Of a stretch of DNA of 64,000 bases, positions 43,347-51,300 are shown piece by piece (position 1 is the first letter of the stretch; each line of letters begins with the position of its first letter). The translations under genes were made by a program, and so were the position numbers. The stretch is from Plantactinospora soyae (lineage in GTDB: Bacteria; Actinomycetota; Actinomycetes; Mycobacteriales; Micromonosporaceae), in NCBI RefSeq assembly GCF_014874095.1, contig NZ_JADBEB010000001.1:1612001-1676000 (forward strand), given 5' to 3'. The notes beneath the pieces were generated by a model. It was not told the origin of the DNA and made no database searches. It was given only the letters and a program-made list of their open reading frames with translations.

Positions 43347-44117
43347 ATGGGCGTACGAGTCGAGGAATCCGGTCCGGTGCAGACGGTCGTACTGTCCAGG
43401 CCGGAGACCCGCAACGCGGTGGACGGGCCGACCGCGCGGGCCCTGGCCGACGCGTTCCGGAACTTCGACGGTGACGACCGGGCGGCGGTGGCCGTGCTCT
43501 GGGGCGAGGGCGGGACCTTCTGCTCCGGCGCCGATCTGAAGGCCATCACCACGTCCAGCAGCAACCGGGTCGAGCCGGAGGGTGACGGCCCGATGGGTCC
43601 GACCCGGATGCGCCTGAGCAAGCCGGTGATCGCCGCCATCTCCGGGTACGCCGTCGCGGGCGGGCTGGAACTGGCCCTCTGGTGCGATCTGCGGGTCGCC
43701 GAGTCCGACGCCGTGTTCGGGGTCTTCAGCCGCCGTTGGGGTGTCCCGTTGATCGACGGCGGAACGGTACGGCTGGCCCGGCTGATCGGCGAGAGCCGGG
43801 CCCTGGACCTGATCCTGACCGGCCGCCCGGTGCCGGCTGCCGAGGCGTACGAGATGGGGTTGGTCAACCGGCTCGTGGCACCGGGAGAGGCGCGCGCGGC
43901 AGCCGAGGCGCTTGCCACCGAGATCGCCGGATTCCCGCAGACCTGCCTCCGCAACGACCGGCTGGCGGTACTCGCCTCCGCTGGGCGACCGGAGGACGAG
44001 GCGATGCGCACCGAACTGGCGTACGGGATGAACTCCCTGGCCATCGACGCGTCGGACGGGGTGGCCCGGTTCACGTCCGGCGAGGGCCGGCACGGCGCCT
44101 ACACCCCCTCGGCCTGA
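43347..44117 (+). CDS. Enoyl-CoA hydratase/isomerase (crotonase) family protein
   Basis: Protein of 256 residues with the crotonase fold: oxyanion-hole segments FCSGADLKAI and ISGYAVAGGLELALWCDLRVAE, where the Glu of GGLELAL is in the first catalytic-Glu position. The second position (FSRRWGVPLIDGGTVRL) carries no Glu at the usual place, so a hydratase reaction is uncertain; isomerase or hydrolase activity is possible. The ATG at 43347 is 67 bp after the DUF402 stop. Confidence 0.88.
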   Translation: MGVRVEESGPVQTVVLSRPETRNAVDGPTARALADAFRNFDGDDRAAVAVLWGEGGTFCSGADLKAITTSSSNRVEPEGDGPMGPTRMRLSKPVIAAISGYAVAGGLELALWCDLRVAESDAVFGVFSRRWGVPLIDGGTVRLARLIGESRALDLILTGRPVPAAEAYEMGLVNRLVAPGEARAAAEALATEIAGFPQTCLRNDRLAVLASAGRPEDEAMRTELAYGMNSLAIDASDGVARFTSGEGRHGAYTPSA

Positions 44118-44236
44118 CCACCGACCCGGCCCGACCCGACTCGGCCCGACTCGGCCCGACCCGATCCGGCCCGACCGGAGCCGGTCAGACGGGCGCTCGA
44201 CCGGAGCTGGTAAGACGGGCGCTCGACCGGAGTCGG

Positions 44237-44821
44237 TCAGGCGGGCAGTGGCGGCAGCGGAAGCGGAAGCGCGGGCAGCCCGTCGAGGCTGACGCCGACG
44301 TGGTCCTTCTTCTCGCAGTACGCGGCGAACTCCTCGTCCGTCTTGCGGCCGAAGTAGTCGGAGTGCAGGGTCCGCTCCTCGCGGTACTCCATGAACGGCA
44401 CCGAGTATCCGCAGCTGTCGCTGATCCGTTCGGCGGCGACCACGATGATCGCCCGCGGCCCCGGCGCGTCGGCCTGCTCCGGGAAGTGCCCGATCAGGTC
44501 GAGCCATCGGGGGTCGTCCCGGAAGATCGGCTCGCCCCGGCCGTGCACCCGGACGATGTTCGGCGGACCGTCGAAGGCACACCACATGAGGGTGATCCGG
44601 CCGTTCTCCCGTACGTGCGCCACGGTCTCCGCACCGCTGCCGCCGAAGTCGAGGTACGCCACGGTCTGCTCGTCGAGCACCGCCAGCGAGCCGGCGAGGC
44701 CCTTCGGCGAGAGGTTCACATGCCCGTCGCCGGACAGCGGCGCGGTCGCCACGAAGAAGACCTTCTGCGCCTCGATGAACGATCGCAGCCGACCGTCGAT
44801 CCGTTCGTGAATTTTCCCCAC
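44237..44821 (-). CDS. Pyridoxamine 5'-phosphate oxidase-like flavoprotein
   Basis: A 194-residue split-barrel FMN-binding protein: FIEAQKVFFVATAPLSGDGHVNLSPKG, then TVAYLDFGGSGAETVAHVRENGRITLMWCAFDGPPNIVRVHG. This subgroup (PNPOx-like, SGAET motif) generally acts on other substrates than pyridoxamine phosphate, often with F420 or FMN. The GTG at 44821 has GGAGG 9 bp upstream and is preferred to the TTG at 44854. It is preceded by hairpin element copy 2. Downstream (44118-44236) are short GGCCCGACTC and ACGGGCGCTCGACCGGAG repeats and no gene. Confidence 0.88.
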   Translation of the reverse strand: MGKIHERIDGRLRSFIEAQKVFFVATAPLSGDGHVNLSPKGLAGSLAVLDEQTVAYLDFGGSGAETVAHVRENGRITLMWCAFDGPPNIVRVHGRGEPIFRDDPRWLDLIGHFPEQADAPGPRAIIVVAAERISDSCGYSVPFMEYREERTLHSDYFGRKTDEEFAAYCEKKDHVGVSLDGLPALPLPLPPLPA

Positions 44822-44852
44822 CCTCGTATCCTCCACCCCTGCCCCGGGGTGC

Positions 44853-44903
44853 AAGGAAGGGCCCCTTCTTATCGCTTTTTGTATAAGAAGGGGCCCTTCC
44901 TAA
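44853..44903. repeat. 51-bp AAGGAAGGGCCCC hairpin element, copy 2 (inverted relative to copies 1 and 3)
   Basis: Same arms as copies 1 and 3, with loop ATCGCTTTTTGTAT, the reverse complement of the loop of the other copies. It ends 4 bp before the stop codon of the GH87 gene and can terminate it; the PNPOx gene starts on the other side. Confidence 0.9.
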
Positions 44904-44907
44904 CAAC

Positions 44908-47796
44908 TCAAGTCGTGTAGATCTCGAACTCGGACAGCTGGGCGGCGGGCCAGCCGGTGTTGCCGGTGACGGTGAGGCGCAGGTAGCGCTGGGAGGTGGC
45001 CGGGAAGGTCAGCGTGGCGGTGTTACCCGACGCCGGATCGAACTGGTGACCGGCCGAGGGTCGGAGGGTGGCGTAGTTGGCGTTGTCGGTGGAGCCGAGC
45101 ACCGACAGGGTCTGGGTACGGGTGCCCCAGGCCGCCGACGGCGGCAGCTTCAACACGACCCGGGACACCGACCGGGCCGAGCCGAGGTCCACCGTGATCG
45201 ACTGTGGGAAGGCGTTGCTTCCGCTCTCCCAGTACGTGTTGGCGTTGCCGTCGACCACGTTGCCGCCGACGTACCCCTGGGTGCTGCTGGTCGTCACCGA
45301 CGGGCGACCGGCGGCGAGGTTCCCGCTGGCCGGGGGTGCGGTGGTCGGCGGAGGGGTGGTCGGCGGCGGGGTGGTCGGCGGTGGAGTGGTACCCGCGTAC
45401 ACCTCGAACTCCGAGACCTGGCCCGCCGGCCAGCCGGTGTTGCCGGTGAAGGCCAGCCGGACGTACCGGCGGTTGCCCGCCGGCAGGGTGATGGTCGCGC
45501 TGTTTCCGGTGGCCGGGTTGAAGGTGTACCCGGCCGGGCCGGCCAGGGTCGAGTACGCCGAGCCGTCCACCGAACCCGACACCGAGAGCGTCTGGGTACG
45601 GGTCTCCCAGCCCGGCGGCAGTTTCAGCACGACCCGACCGGCGTTCACCGCTGCGCCGAGGTCCACGGTCAACTGCTGCGGGAAGGCGTTGTTGGCACTC
45701 TCCCAGTACGTCGCGGCGTTGCCGTCGTTGGCGTTCGCCGACCCGTACGGCCCGGAAACGCTCGATGCCGTGATGCTCCGGCCCTGCGCCAGGTTGCCGC
45801 CCGGCGGAGTGGTCGGAGGTGTCGTGGTCGGCGGCGGGGTGGTCGGAGGTGGGGTGGTCGGCGGGGTCGTCGGCGGTGGGCCGGTACTCGGCGGGGTGGT
45901 CGGACCGCCGCCCCACTGCGGATCCGGCCAGGGACCGCAGAACGGGGGCGAGGCGTACCAGCCCGAGTTGCCGGCGCCCTGGTTGATCTGGAAACCGGAG
46001 CCGACGCAGTTGTGGATCGGGTTCGACTGGGCGATCCCGGTGGCCCGGACGTTCGTGAAGCTCGCCGAGCCCGGCGACTGCACCTGGAGGGCGTACGTCC
46101 CCGCCCCGTCGATCCGGACGTTGGAGAAGTTGACCCCGTGGGTGGCGCCCTCGATCCAGTGCAGGGCCGCGTAGGAGCTGTCCAGGATGTCGGTGTCGGT
46201 CACGTTGATGGTGGCACCCTGGATCGGCTCGTTCAGGCCGCTGAACCACATCGCCCCGACGCCGAACCGCCAGTTGTAGTCGTTGTTGCCGTTGCGGATC
46301 AGGGTGTTCCGGGCCACCGTCCAGGTGCCGGCGACCGCCGTACCCTGCCCGGAGTTGACTCCGGGATAGCGGTTGGCGACGTGGATTCCGCCACCGTTGG
46401 TCACCGAGTCGGCGGTCACGTTGTCGCTGATGGTGATGTTCCGGCCGCCGTACGACACGATGTTGTTGGCCAGGATCGTCACGCCGACGGTGTTGAAGGT
46501 GAACGAGTTGTTGACGTTCGGCGTGTTCTCGGCCCACATCGCCAGGCCGTCGTCGCCGGTGTTCCGGACGAAGGTGTTGGTCACGGTCGAGTTGGTGACC
46601 CCGTAGTGGAAGTTCACCCCGTCCGCGGTCTGGTCCAGGATCCGGCTGTTCCGGATGGTCAGGTTGTTCATCGGGCCGTCCATCCAGGCGCCGCACTTGG
46701 TGTGCTGCATCCAGACGTTGTCGACGACCGAGTCCGACAGCGCACCCCCGATCGCGTTCACCTGGTCGTTGTCGACCCGCTCCCGGATGTCGCCGATGAT
46801 GGCGAAGTCGCGCAGCGTCACGTTCCGGCTGCCGCCCTGGTTGGCCCATTTGCCGTAGATCCCGACCGCCTTGGACCGGTCGGTCGGGTGCCGGCCGCCG
46901 AGTACCGAGTACCACGGCCCGGCGCCGCGCAGCGTCACCTGGTCGACGATCACGTGGTCCCAGAGCGTGAAGTTGCCCTGCGGAATCCAGACCGGCCGGC
47001 CCTGGGTACGCCCGGCGTCGACCGCCTGTTGGAACCGGGCCGTCGAGTCGGTGCCACCGCTCGGATCGGCGCCGAAGTCGGTCACCACGTCGATCGCGTT
47101 CGCCGGCTTGGCGATCGGGGCCGCGACCTGCTCGAAGTCGGCGAGGTCGATGGTGAAGCTGGGTGACTGGGCGGTCGAGGTCACCTGCAACCGGATCTTC
47201 GTACCGGTGGCCAGGGTGGACCCGAACATGGTGCGGGTCTCGTCGTAGAAGTGGTGCGGGTTGGTGTCGCCCGGGTTGTTGTTGAACGGGTAACCGCCGT
47301 AGTACCAGCCGTACTTCGAGGTGACCGGCACGGACTTCAGCACCGCCCCGTTCACCCGTACGTCGATCGTGGCGTCCCGGCCCGTGCCGGCGGCGTTGTC
47401 CGGCAGGCTGTACCGGAACGTCATGGCGTTCGCCGGCCGGGTGAGGGTGAACTCGACGTACTCGCCGACGGCGTCGAGGGTGACCGCTTCCCGGCCGGAG
47501 GCCTCGGAAGGCAGCGTGCCGTAGAGGCGGTTGGGTCCGATCTTCGTACCGTTGTGCGCGACCTCCTCCGCCTCGTGCTCGACGAACGGCACGGTGGCGC
47601 CCCGGCCGACGATGTCGAACGGGGAGAGTCCGGCGGCCTCGGCCGGGGTGGCCGTGGTCAGGGTGACCACCGAGACGGCGGTGGCGGCGAGCGCGGTACT
47701 GGCGAGGACGGCCAGACCGGCTCTGGTTCGGCTGCGGCGGGATGGGGTGGCGGCACCGGGCGGGGACGCGCCGGTGCGGTGCTGGTGGTTGGCCAT
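44908..47796 (-). CDS. Secreted GH87 alpha-1,3-glucanase (mycodextranase-like) with two C-terminal discoidin-type binding modules
   Basis: Exported enzyme of 962 residues. The signal peptide is about 1-50. A beta-sandwich module (LSPFDIVGRGATVPFVEHEAEEV..., CBM35-like) is followed by the GH87 right-handed beta-helix (about 235-590: AIDVVTDFGADPSGGTDSTARFQQAVD, PVWIPQGNFTLWDHVIVDQVTL). Three Asp in the helix, one in TADGVNFH and two in NTGDDGLAMW, are 23 and 24 residues apart, the spacing I remember for the catalytic Asp triad of GH87. Two Pro/Thr linkers each precede an F5/8-type module (GNLAQGRSITASS... and GNLAAGRPSVTTSS...). It would cut alpha-1,3-glucan of fungal walls or dental-type mutan. 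The ATG has GAGGGAGAG upstream. Confidence 0.85.
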   Translation of the reverse strand: MANHQHRTGASPPGAATPSRRSRTRAGLAVLASTALAATAVSVVTLTTATPAEAAGLSPFDIVGRGATVPFVEHEAEEVAHNGTKIGPNRLYGTLPSEASGREAVTLDAVGEYVEFTLTRPANAMTFRYSLPDNAAGTGRDATIDVRVNGAVLKSVPVTSKYGWYYGGYPFNNNPGDTNPHHFYDETRTMFGSTLATGTKIRLQVTSTAQSPSFTIDLADFEQVAAPIAKPANAIDVVTDFGADPSGGTDSTARFQQAVDAGRTQGRPVWIPQGNFTLWDHVIVDQVTLRGAGPWYSVLGGRHPTDRSKAVGIYGKWANQGGSRNVTLRDFAIIGDIRERVDNDQVNAIGGALSDSVVDNVWMQHTKCGAWMDGPMNNLTIRNSRILDQTADGVNFHYGVTNSTVTNTFVRNTGDDGLAMWAENTPNVNNSFTFNTVGVTILANNIVSYGGRNITISDNVTADSVTNGGGIHVANRYPGVNSGQGTAVAGTWTVARNTLIRNGNNDYNWRFGVGAMWFSGLNEPIQGATINVTDTDILDSSYAALHWIEGATHGVNFSNVRIDGAGTYALQVQSPGSASFTNVRATGIAQSNPIHNCVGSGFQINQGAGNSGWYASPPFCGPWPDPQWGGGPTTPPSTGPPPTTPPTTPPPTTPPPTTTPPTTPPGGNLAQGRSITASSVSGPYGSANANDGNAATYWESANNAFPQQLTVDLGAAVNAGRVVLKLPPGWETRTQTLSVSGSVDGSAYSTLAGPAGYTFNPATGNSATITLPAGNRRYVRLAFTGNTGWPAGQVSEFEVYAGTTPPPTTPPPTTPPPTTAPPASGNLAAGRPSVTTSSTQGYVGGNVVDGNANTYWESGSNAFPQSITVDLGSARSVSRVVLKLPPSAAWGTRTQTLSVLGSTDNANYATLRPSAGHQFDPASGNTATLTFPATSQRYLRLTVTGNTGWPAAQLSEFEIYTT

Positions 47797-47855
47797 GAGC
47801 GGTGCTCTCCCTCGGATCGAGTCGGCCAGGTCCCCCCGTGCTTGTGCCTGAGGTG

Positions 47856-47907
47856 TTAGGAAGGGCCCCTTCTTATACAAAAAGCGATAAGAAGGGGCCC
47901 TTCCTTA
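47856..47907. repeat. 52-bp AAGGAAGGGCCCC hairpin element, copy 3
   Basis: Same orientation as copy 1. It lies between the GH13 gene, whose TAA stop codon it supplies at 47905-47907, and the start of the GH87 gene. It can terminate the GH13 transcript. Confidence 0.9.
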
Positions 47908-49527
47908 CATGCGGAGCCAGACGGCGGTGTCCGGCGGGAGCAGATCGCCGTCGACCGGGCGGCTGGCCAGCAGCTTGTCCTGGTGCGGCGGGATCGGGAC
48001 GGGTGTATCGGAGAGGTTCACCACGCAGGCGAACCCGGGATCACGGGCGAAGGCCAGTACGCCGTCCGGGGCCGGCAGCCAGTGCAGCGTGCCGTTGCCG
48101 AGCGCCGGCAGCTCCCGGCGGAGCCGGATCGCCTGCCGGTACAGCTCCAGCATCGAGTGCGGGTCGCTGGTCTGGGCCTGTACGGTCTGGTCCTTCCAGG
48201 CGGCCGGCTGCGGCAGCCACGGCACCGTCGTCGCGTCGTCCGGGCTGAATCCGAACGGCGCCGCGTCACCGGTCCAGGGCAGCGGCACCCGGCACCCGTC
48301 CCGGCCCGGGTCGACGAATCCGGAGCGGGGGAACATCGGGTCCTGGCGCAGCGCGGGTGGGATGTCCTCGACCTCCCATAGGCCGAGTTCCTCGCCCTGG
48401 TAGACGTAGGCGGCGCCGGGCAGTGACAGCGAGAGCAGCGCGGCGGCCCGGGCCCGGACGGTGCCGAGTTCCAGATCGGTGTACGTCCCCTCGCGCTTGC
48501 TGGCGAAGCTGAACGTCGTGTCGGCCCGGCCGTACCGGGTGACGACCCGGGTCACGTCGTGGTTGGAGAGCACCCAGGTGGCCGGCGCGTCGATCGTGGC
48601 GTGTTCGGCCAGCGTCCCGTCGATGCTCTCCCGCAGCGCCGCCGCGTCCCAGGCACAGCTGAGGAAGTCGAAGTTGAAGGCGGTGTGCAGTTCGTCCGGG
48701 CGCAGGTAGTTGGTGAACCGTTGCCGGTCCGGCAGCCACACCTCGCCGATCAGTGCACGCGGCTCCGGGTAGCCGTCGGCGATCCGTCGCCAGCTCCGGT
48801 AGATGTCGTGTACGCCGTCCAGGTCGTGGAACGGGTGTGCCGCACCGGCGACAACCTCGGGCAGGGTGGCGTCCTTGAGCAGCAGCGCCGCCGAGTCGAT
48901 CCGGATGCCGTCGACGCCCCGGTCGAGCCAGAACCGCAGGATGTCCTCGAACTCGGCGCGTACCCGGGGGTGGTCCCAGTTGAAGTCCGGCTGCTGGGCG
49001 GCGAAGAGGTGCAGGTACCAGTCGCCGGCCGTACCGTCCGGGTTGGTGGTCCGGGTCCAGGTTCCGCCGCCGAACTCGCCGATCCAGTCGGTCGGTGGCT
49101 GGTCGCCGTCCGGGCCGCGTCCCGGCCGGAACCAGAACAGGTCCCGCTCCGGTGCGTCCGGCCCGCCGGCCAGGGCGGCCTGGAACCAGGGGTGCTGGTC
49201 CGAGCAGTGGTTGGGCACCAGGTCGGCAATGATCCGCAGGCCCTGTCCGTGTGCTTCGGTGATCAGCTCCTCGACCTCGGCGAGCGACCCGAAGACCGGT
49301 TCGATGGCCCGGAAGTCGGCGACGTCGTAGCCGGCGTCGGCCATCGGCGACGGATACCAGGGACCGAACCAGATGGCGTCGACACCGAGCTCGGACAGGT
49401 AGCCCAGCCGCTTCCGGATGCCGGCGATGTCGCCGATGCCGTCGCCGTTGGCGTCGGCGAAGCTGCGGGGGTAGACCTGGTAGATCACCGCGTCTCGCCA
49501 CCACCGGGGGCGCTCTGATGTGGACAC
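47905..49527 (-). CDS. GH13 alpha-glucosidase/oligo-glucosidase family enzyme
   Basis: Cytosolic enzyme of 540 residues. GH13 conserved regions in order: I (IIADLVPNHCSDQHPWF), II (GVDGIRIDSAALL, with the nucleophile Asp), III (LIGEVWLPD, acid/base Glu) and IV (VLSNHDVTRV, transition-state Asp). The start WWRDAVIYQVYPRSFADANGDGIGDI is typical of exo-acting alpha-glucosidases (maltase/isomaltase type). The GTG at 49527 follows GAGCAGG and starts the homologous part. It is one gene downstream of a LacI repressor and upstream of the GH87 gene, which suggests a linked alpha-glucan use pathway: glucanase outside, glucosidase inside. Confidence 0.9.
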   Translation of the reverse strand: MSTSERPRWWRDAVIYQVYPRSFADANGDGIGDIAGIRKRLGYLSELGVDAIWFGPWYPSPMADAGYDVADFRAIEPVFGSLAEVEELITEAHGQGLRIIADLVPNHCSDQHPWFQAALAGGPDAPERDLFWFRPGRGPDGDQPPTDWIGEFGGGTWTRTTNPDGTAGDWYLHLFAAQQPDFNWDHPRVRAEFEDILRFWLDRGVDGIRIDSAALLLKDATLPEVVAGAAHPFHDLDGVHDIYRSWRRIADGYPEPRALIGEVWLPDRQRFTNYLRPDELHTAFNFDFLSCAWDAAALRESIDGTLAEHATIDAPATWVLSNHDVTRVVTRYGRADTTFSFASKREGTYTDLELGTVRARAAALLSLSLPGAAYVYQGEELGLWEVEDIPPALRQDPMFPRSGFVDPGRDGCRVPLPWTGDAAPFGFSPDDATTVPWLPQPAAWKDQTVQAQTSDPHSMLELYRQAIRLRRELPALGNGTLHWLPAPDGVLAFARDPGFACVVNLSDTPVPIPPHQDKLLASRPVDGDLLPPDTAVWLRM

Positions 49528-50246
49528 GAGTACCTGCTCTCTGGATCGGTCCGGTGTCGATGACACCGGCACCTGCGCGCTGGGGTCCGAGCGGTCGTCG
49601 TCGACCACCGATCGGGTGAGGAACCTGACCCCCACGGATGTGAGGCTCTATCGGCCGGATACGGCCATGATCGGCTCAGCCCTTCATGCTGCCCACCGGC
49701 CGTCCGCCGGCCCGGCCGTCAGCTGTGCCGGCGGCAGCCGCAGCGCGCTGCCCAGCCTCGATCGCTTCATGACGACACCCTTTCTGGGGTGGCGCGCGGG
49801 AGTGTGAAGTGGGATCCCCTCGCGTGTCTTGTTTCGTGCCGATGACGATACAAACCCGAGTGGAAGACTGCAATAACCCGACAGCACTCTGAAAGATAAC
49901 GACTGGAGTCGTCCAGACTTTGGGCAGGGCCATGGTGACCGTCGAACGGGGCAACCGGGGACCGAGGCGTACCGCCCGGACGCGCGGAAGTGGCCGGTCA
50001 GCCGGCGACCGCGAGCCGGATGAGCTGGCCAGTCGCCGGCGAGGGGGCCGGGAGCGACGGACCGGGGCGCGGGTCAGCGCGGCCGGACGAGCCGAGCCGA
50101 CGGACCTGACCGGACCGGACCGGGAAGCGCGCGGCCGGACGGACCGGTCAGGGCGCCACCGGACGGACCGGGGTCGGGCGGCGTCGGGTGGACCGGACCT
50201 GACCGGGGAGCGCGGCCGGGCGGCGTGGGCCGGTGGGAGGTCCTGG
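49528..50246. other. Gap between the GH13 and LacI genes, no ABC transporter
   Basis: 719 bp without a gene I can support. Near the GH13 start there is a small frame (49684-49770, MKRSRLGSALRLPPAQ...) with AGAAAGGG upstream; it could be a leader peptide or a broken gene. The stretch 49820-49920 is richer in A+T and holds CTGGA-GTCG-TCCAG (49903-49916), a possible but short operator for the LacI protein. 50090-50230 is a low-complexity run of CGGAC/CCGGAC units. Confidence 0.4.
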
Positions 50247-51248
50247 TCAGTGGCCGGGTGCCGGCGCGGTCGAGCCGCGTACCACGAGCTCGGGTTCGAA
50301 GAGCAGTTCGTCGTTGAGTACCCCGACGCCCTCGATCTGATTGACCAGCAGGTCCACCGCAGCCTGCCCCATCATCTCGATCGGCTGCCGGACGGTGGTC
50401 AGCGGCGGATCGGTGCAGGTCATCAGGGCCGAATCGTCGTAACCGACCACCGAGACGTCCGCCGGCACCGACCGGCCCAGCCGGCGGGCGGCCCGGATCG
50501 TACCCAGCGCCATGACGTCGCTGGCGCAGATCACCCCGGTCACACCGCGCTCGATCAGCTTGCTCGCCGCGACCCGGGCGCCCTCCATCGAGAAGCTGGA
50601 GCGCTCGACACACTCCTCGCCCTCGCTCCAACCGGCGATGTTCGCCATCGCGGCCAGCTTCCGCCGCGACGGCACGTGGTCGGCCGGACCCAGCACCAGA
50701 CCGATCCGCTCGTGTCCGAGCGACCGCAGATGCCCGTACGCCTGCTCGACCGCCACCGCGTCGTCGCTCGACACGCAGGGAAAGCCCAGCTCGTCGACAC
50801 CGGCGTTGACCAGTACGACGGGCAGGCCCCGGTCGGTCAGCCGCCGGTAGTGGTCGTGCTGGGCGTCGGCCAGCGCGTACGAGCCACCGGCGAAGATCAC
50901 TCCGGAGACCTGGTGGTCCAGCAGCATCTCCACGTAGTCCATTTCGGAGATACCGCCGATGGTCCGGGCACAGAGCGCCGGGATGAAGCCGCGTTGGGCC
51001 AGCGAACCGGTGACCACCTCGGCCAGGGCGGGGAAGATCGGGTTCTGTAGCTCCGGAAGCACCAGCCCGACCAGCCGGGCCCGTTCGCCGCGCAGCTTGC
51101 TGGGTCGCTCGTAGCCGAGCACGTCCAGCGCGGTGAGCACGGCCACCCGGGTGCTCTCGGAGACGCCGCCCCGGCCGTTGAGCACCCGGCTCACCGTGGC
51201 CTCGCTGACCCCGGCCTTCCGGGCCACCTCGGTGAGTCTTCTGGTCAC
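50247..51248 (-). CDS. LacI-family transcriptional regulator
   Basis: Repressor of 333 residues. HTH at the N-terminus: RLTEVARKAGVSEATVSRVLNG, with the hinge-like segment after it (VSESTRVAVLTALDVLGYERP). A type 1 periplasmic-binding fold follows (ARLVGLVLPELQNPIFPALAEVV...GVIFAGGSYA...). The GTG at 51248 directly precedes the HTH. The neighbouring alpha-glucosidase and alpha-1,3-glucanase suggest a sugar such as maltose, isomaltose or nigerose as inducer. A typical actinobacterial LacI/GH13 locus also carries a malEFG-type importer, which is missing here. Confidence 0.9.
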   Translation of the reverse strand: MTRRLTEVARKAGVSEATVSRVLNGRGGVSESTRVAVLTALDVLGYERPSKLRGERARLVGLVLPELQNPIFPALAEVVTGSLAQRGFIPALCARTIGGISEMDYVEMLLDHQVSGVIFAGGSYALADAQHDHYRRLTDRGLPVVLVNAGVDELGFPCVSSDDAVAVEQAYGHLRSLGHERIGLVLGPADHVPSRRKLAAMANIAGWSEGEECVERSSFSMEGARVAASKLIERGVTGVICASDVMALGTIRAARRLGRSVPADVSVVGYDDSALMTCTDPPLTTVRQPIEMMGQAAVDLLVNQIEGVGVLNDELLFEPELVVRGSTAPAPGH

Positions 51249-51300
51249 GGCCGCGATCGTACGACAGGGACTTGCAAAAACCGAACCAAAGTTCGCCGCG

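Noticed and set aside
42537-44906. A 789-codon minus-strand frame
   Set aside because: Antisense to the DUF402 and crotonase genes; crosses the minisatellite and hairpin element, and shows no motif.
45046-47166. A 706-codon plus-strand frame opposite the GH87 gene
   Set aside because: Antisense shadow; translation is Arg/Val/Gly repeats with no family features.
49903-49916. LacI operator as a feature
   Set aside because: The inverted repeat has only 5-bp arms, too short to claim; it is mentioned only in the gap description.
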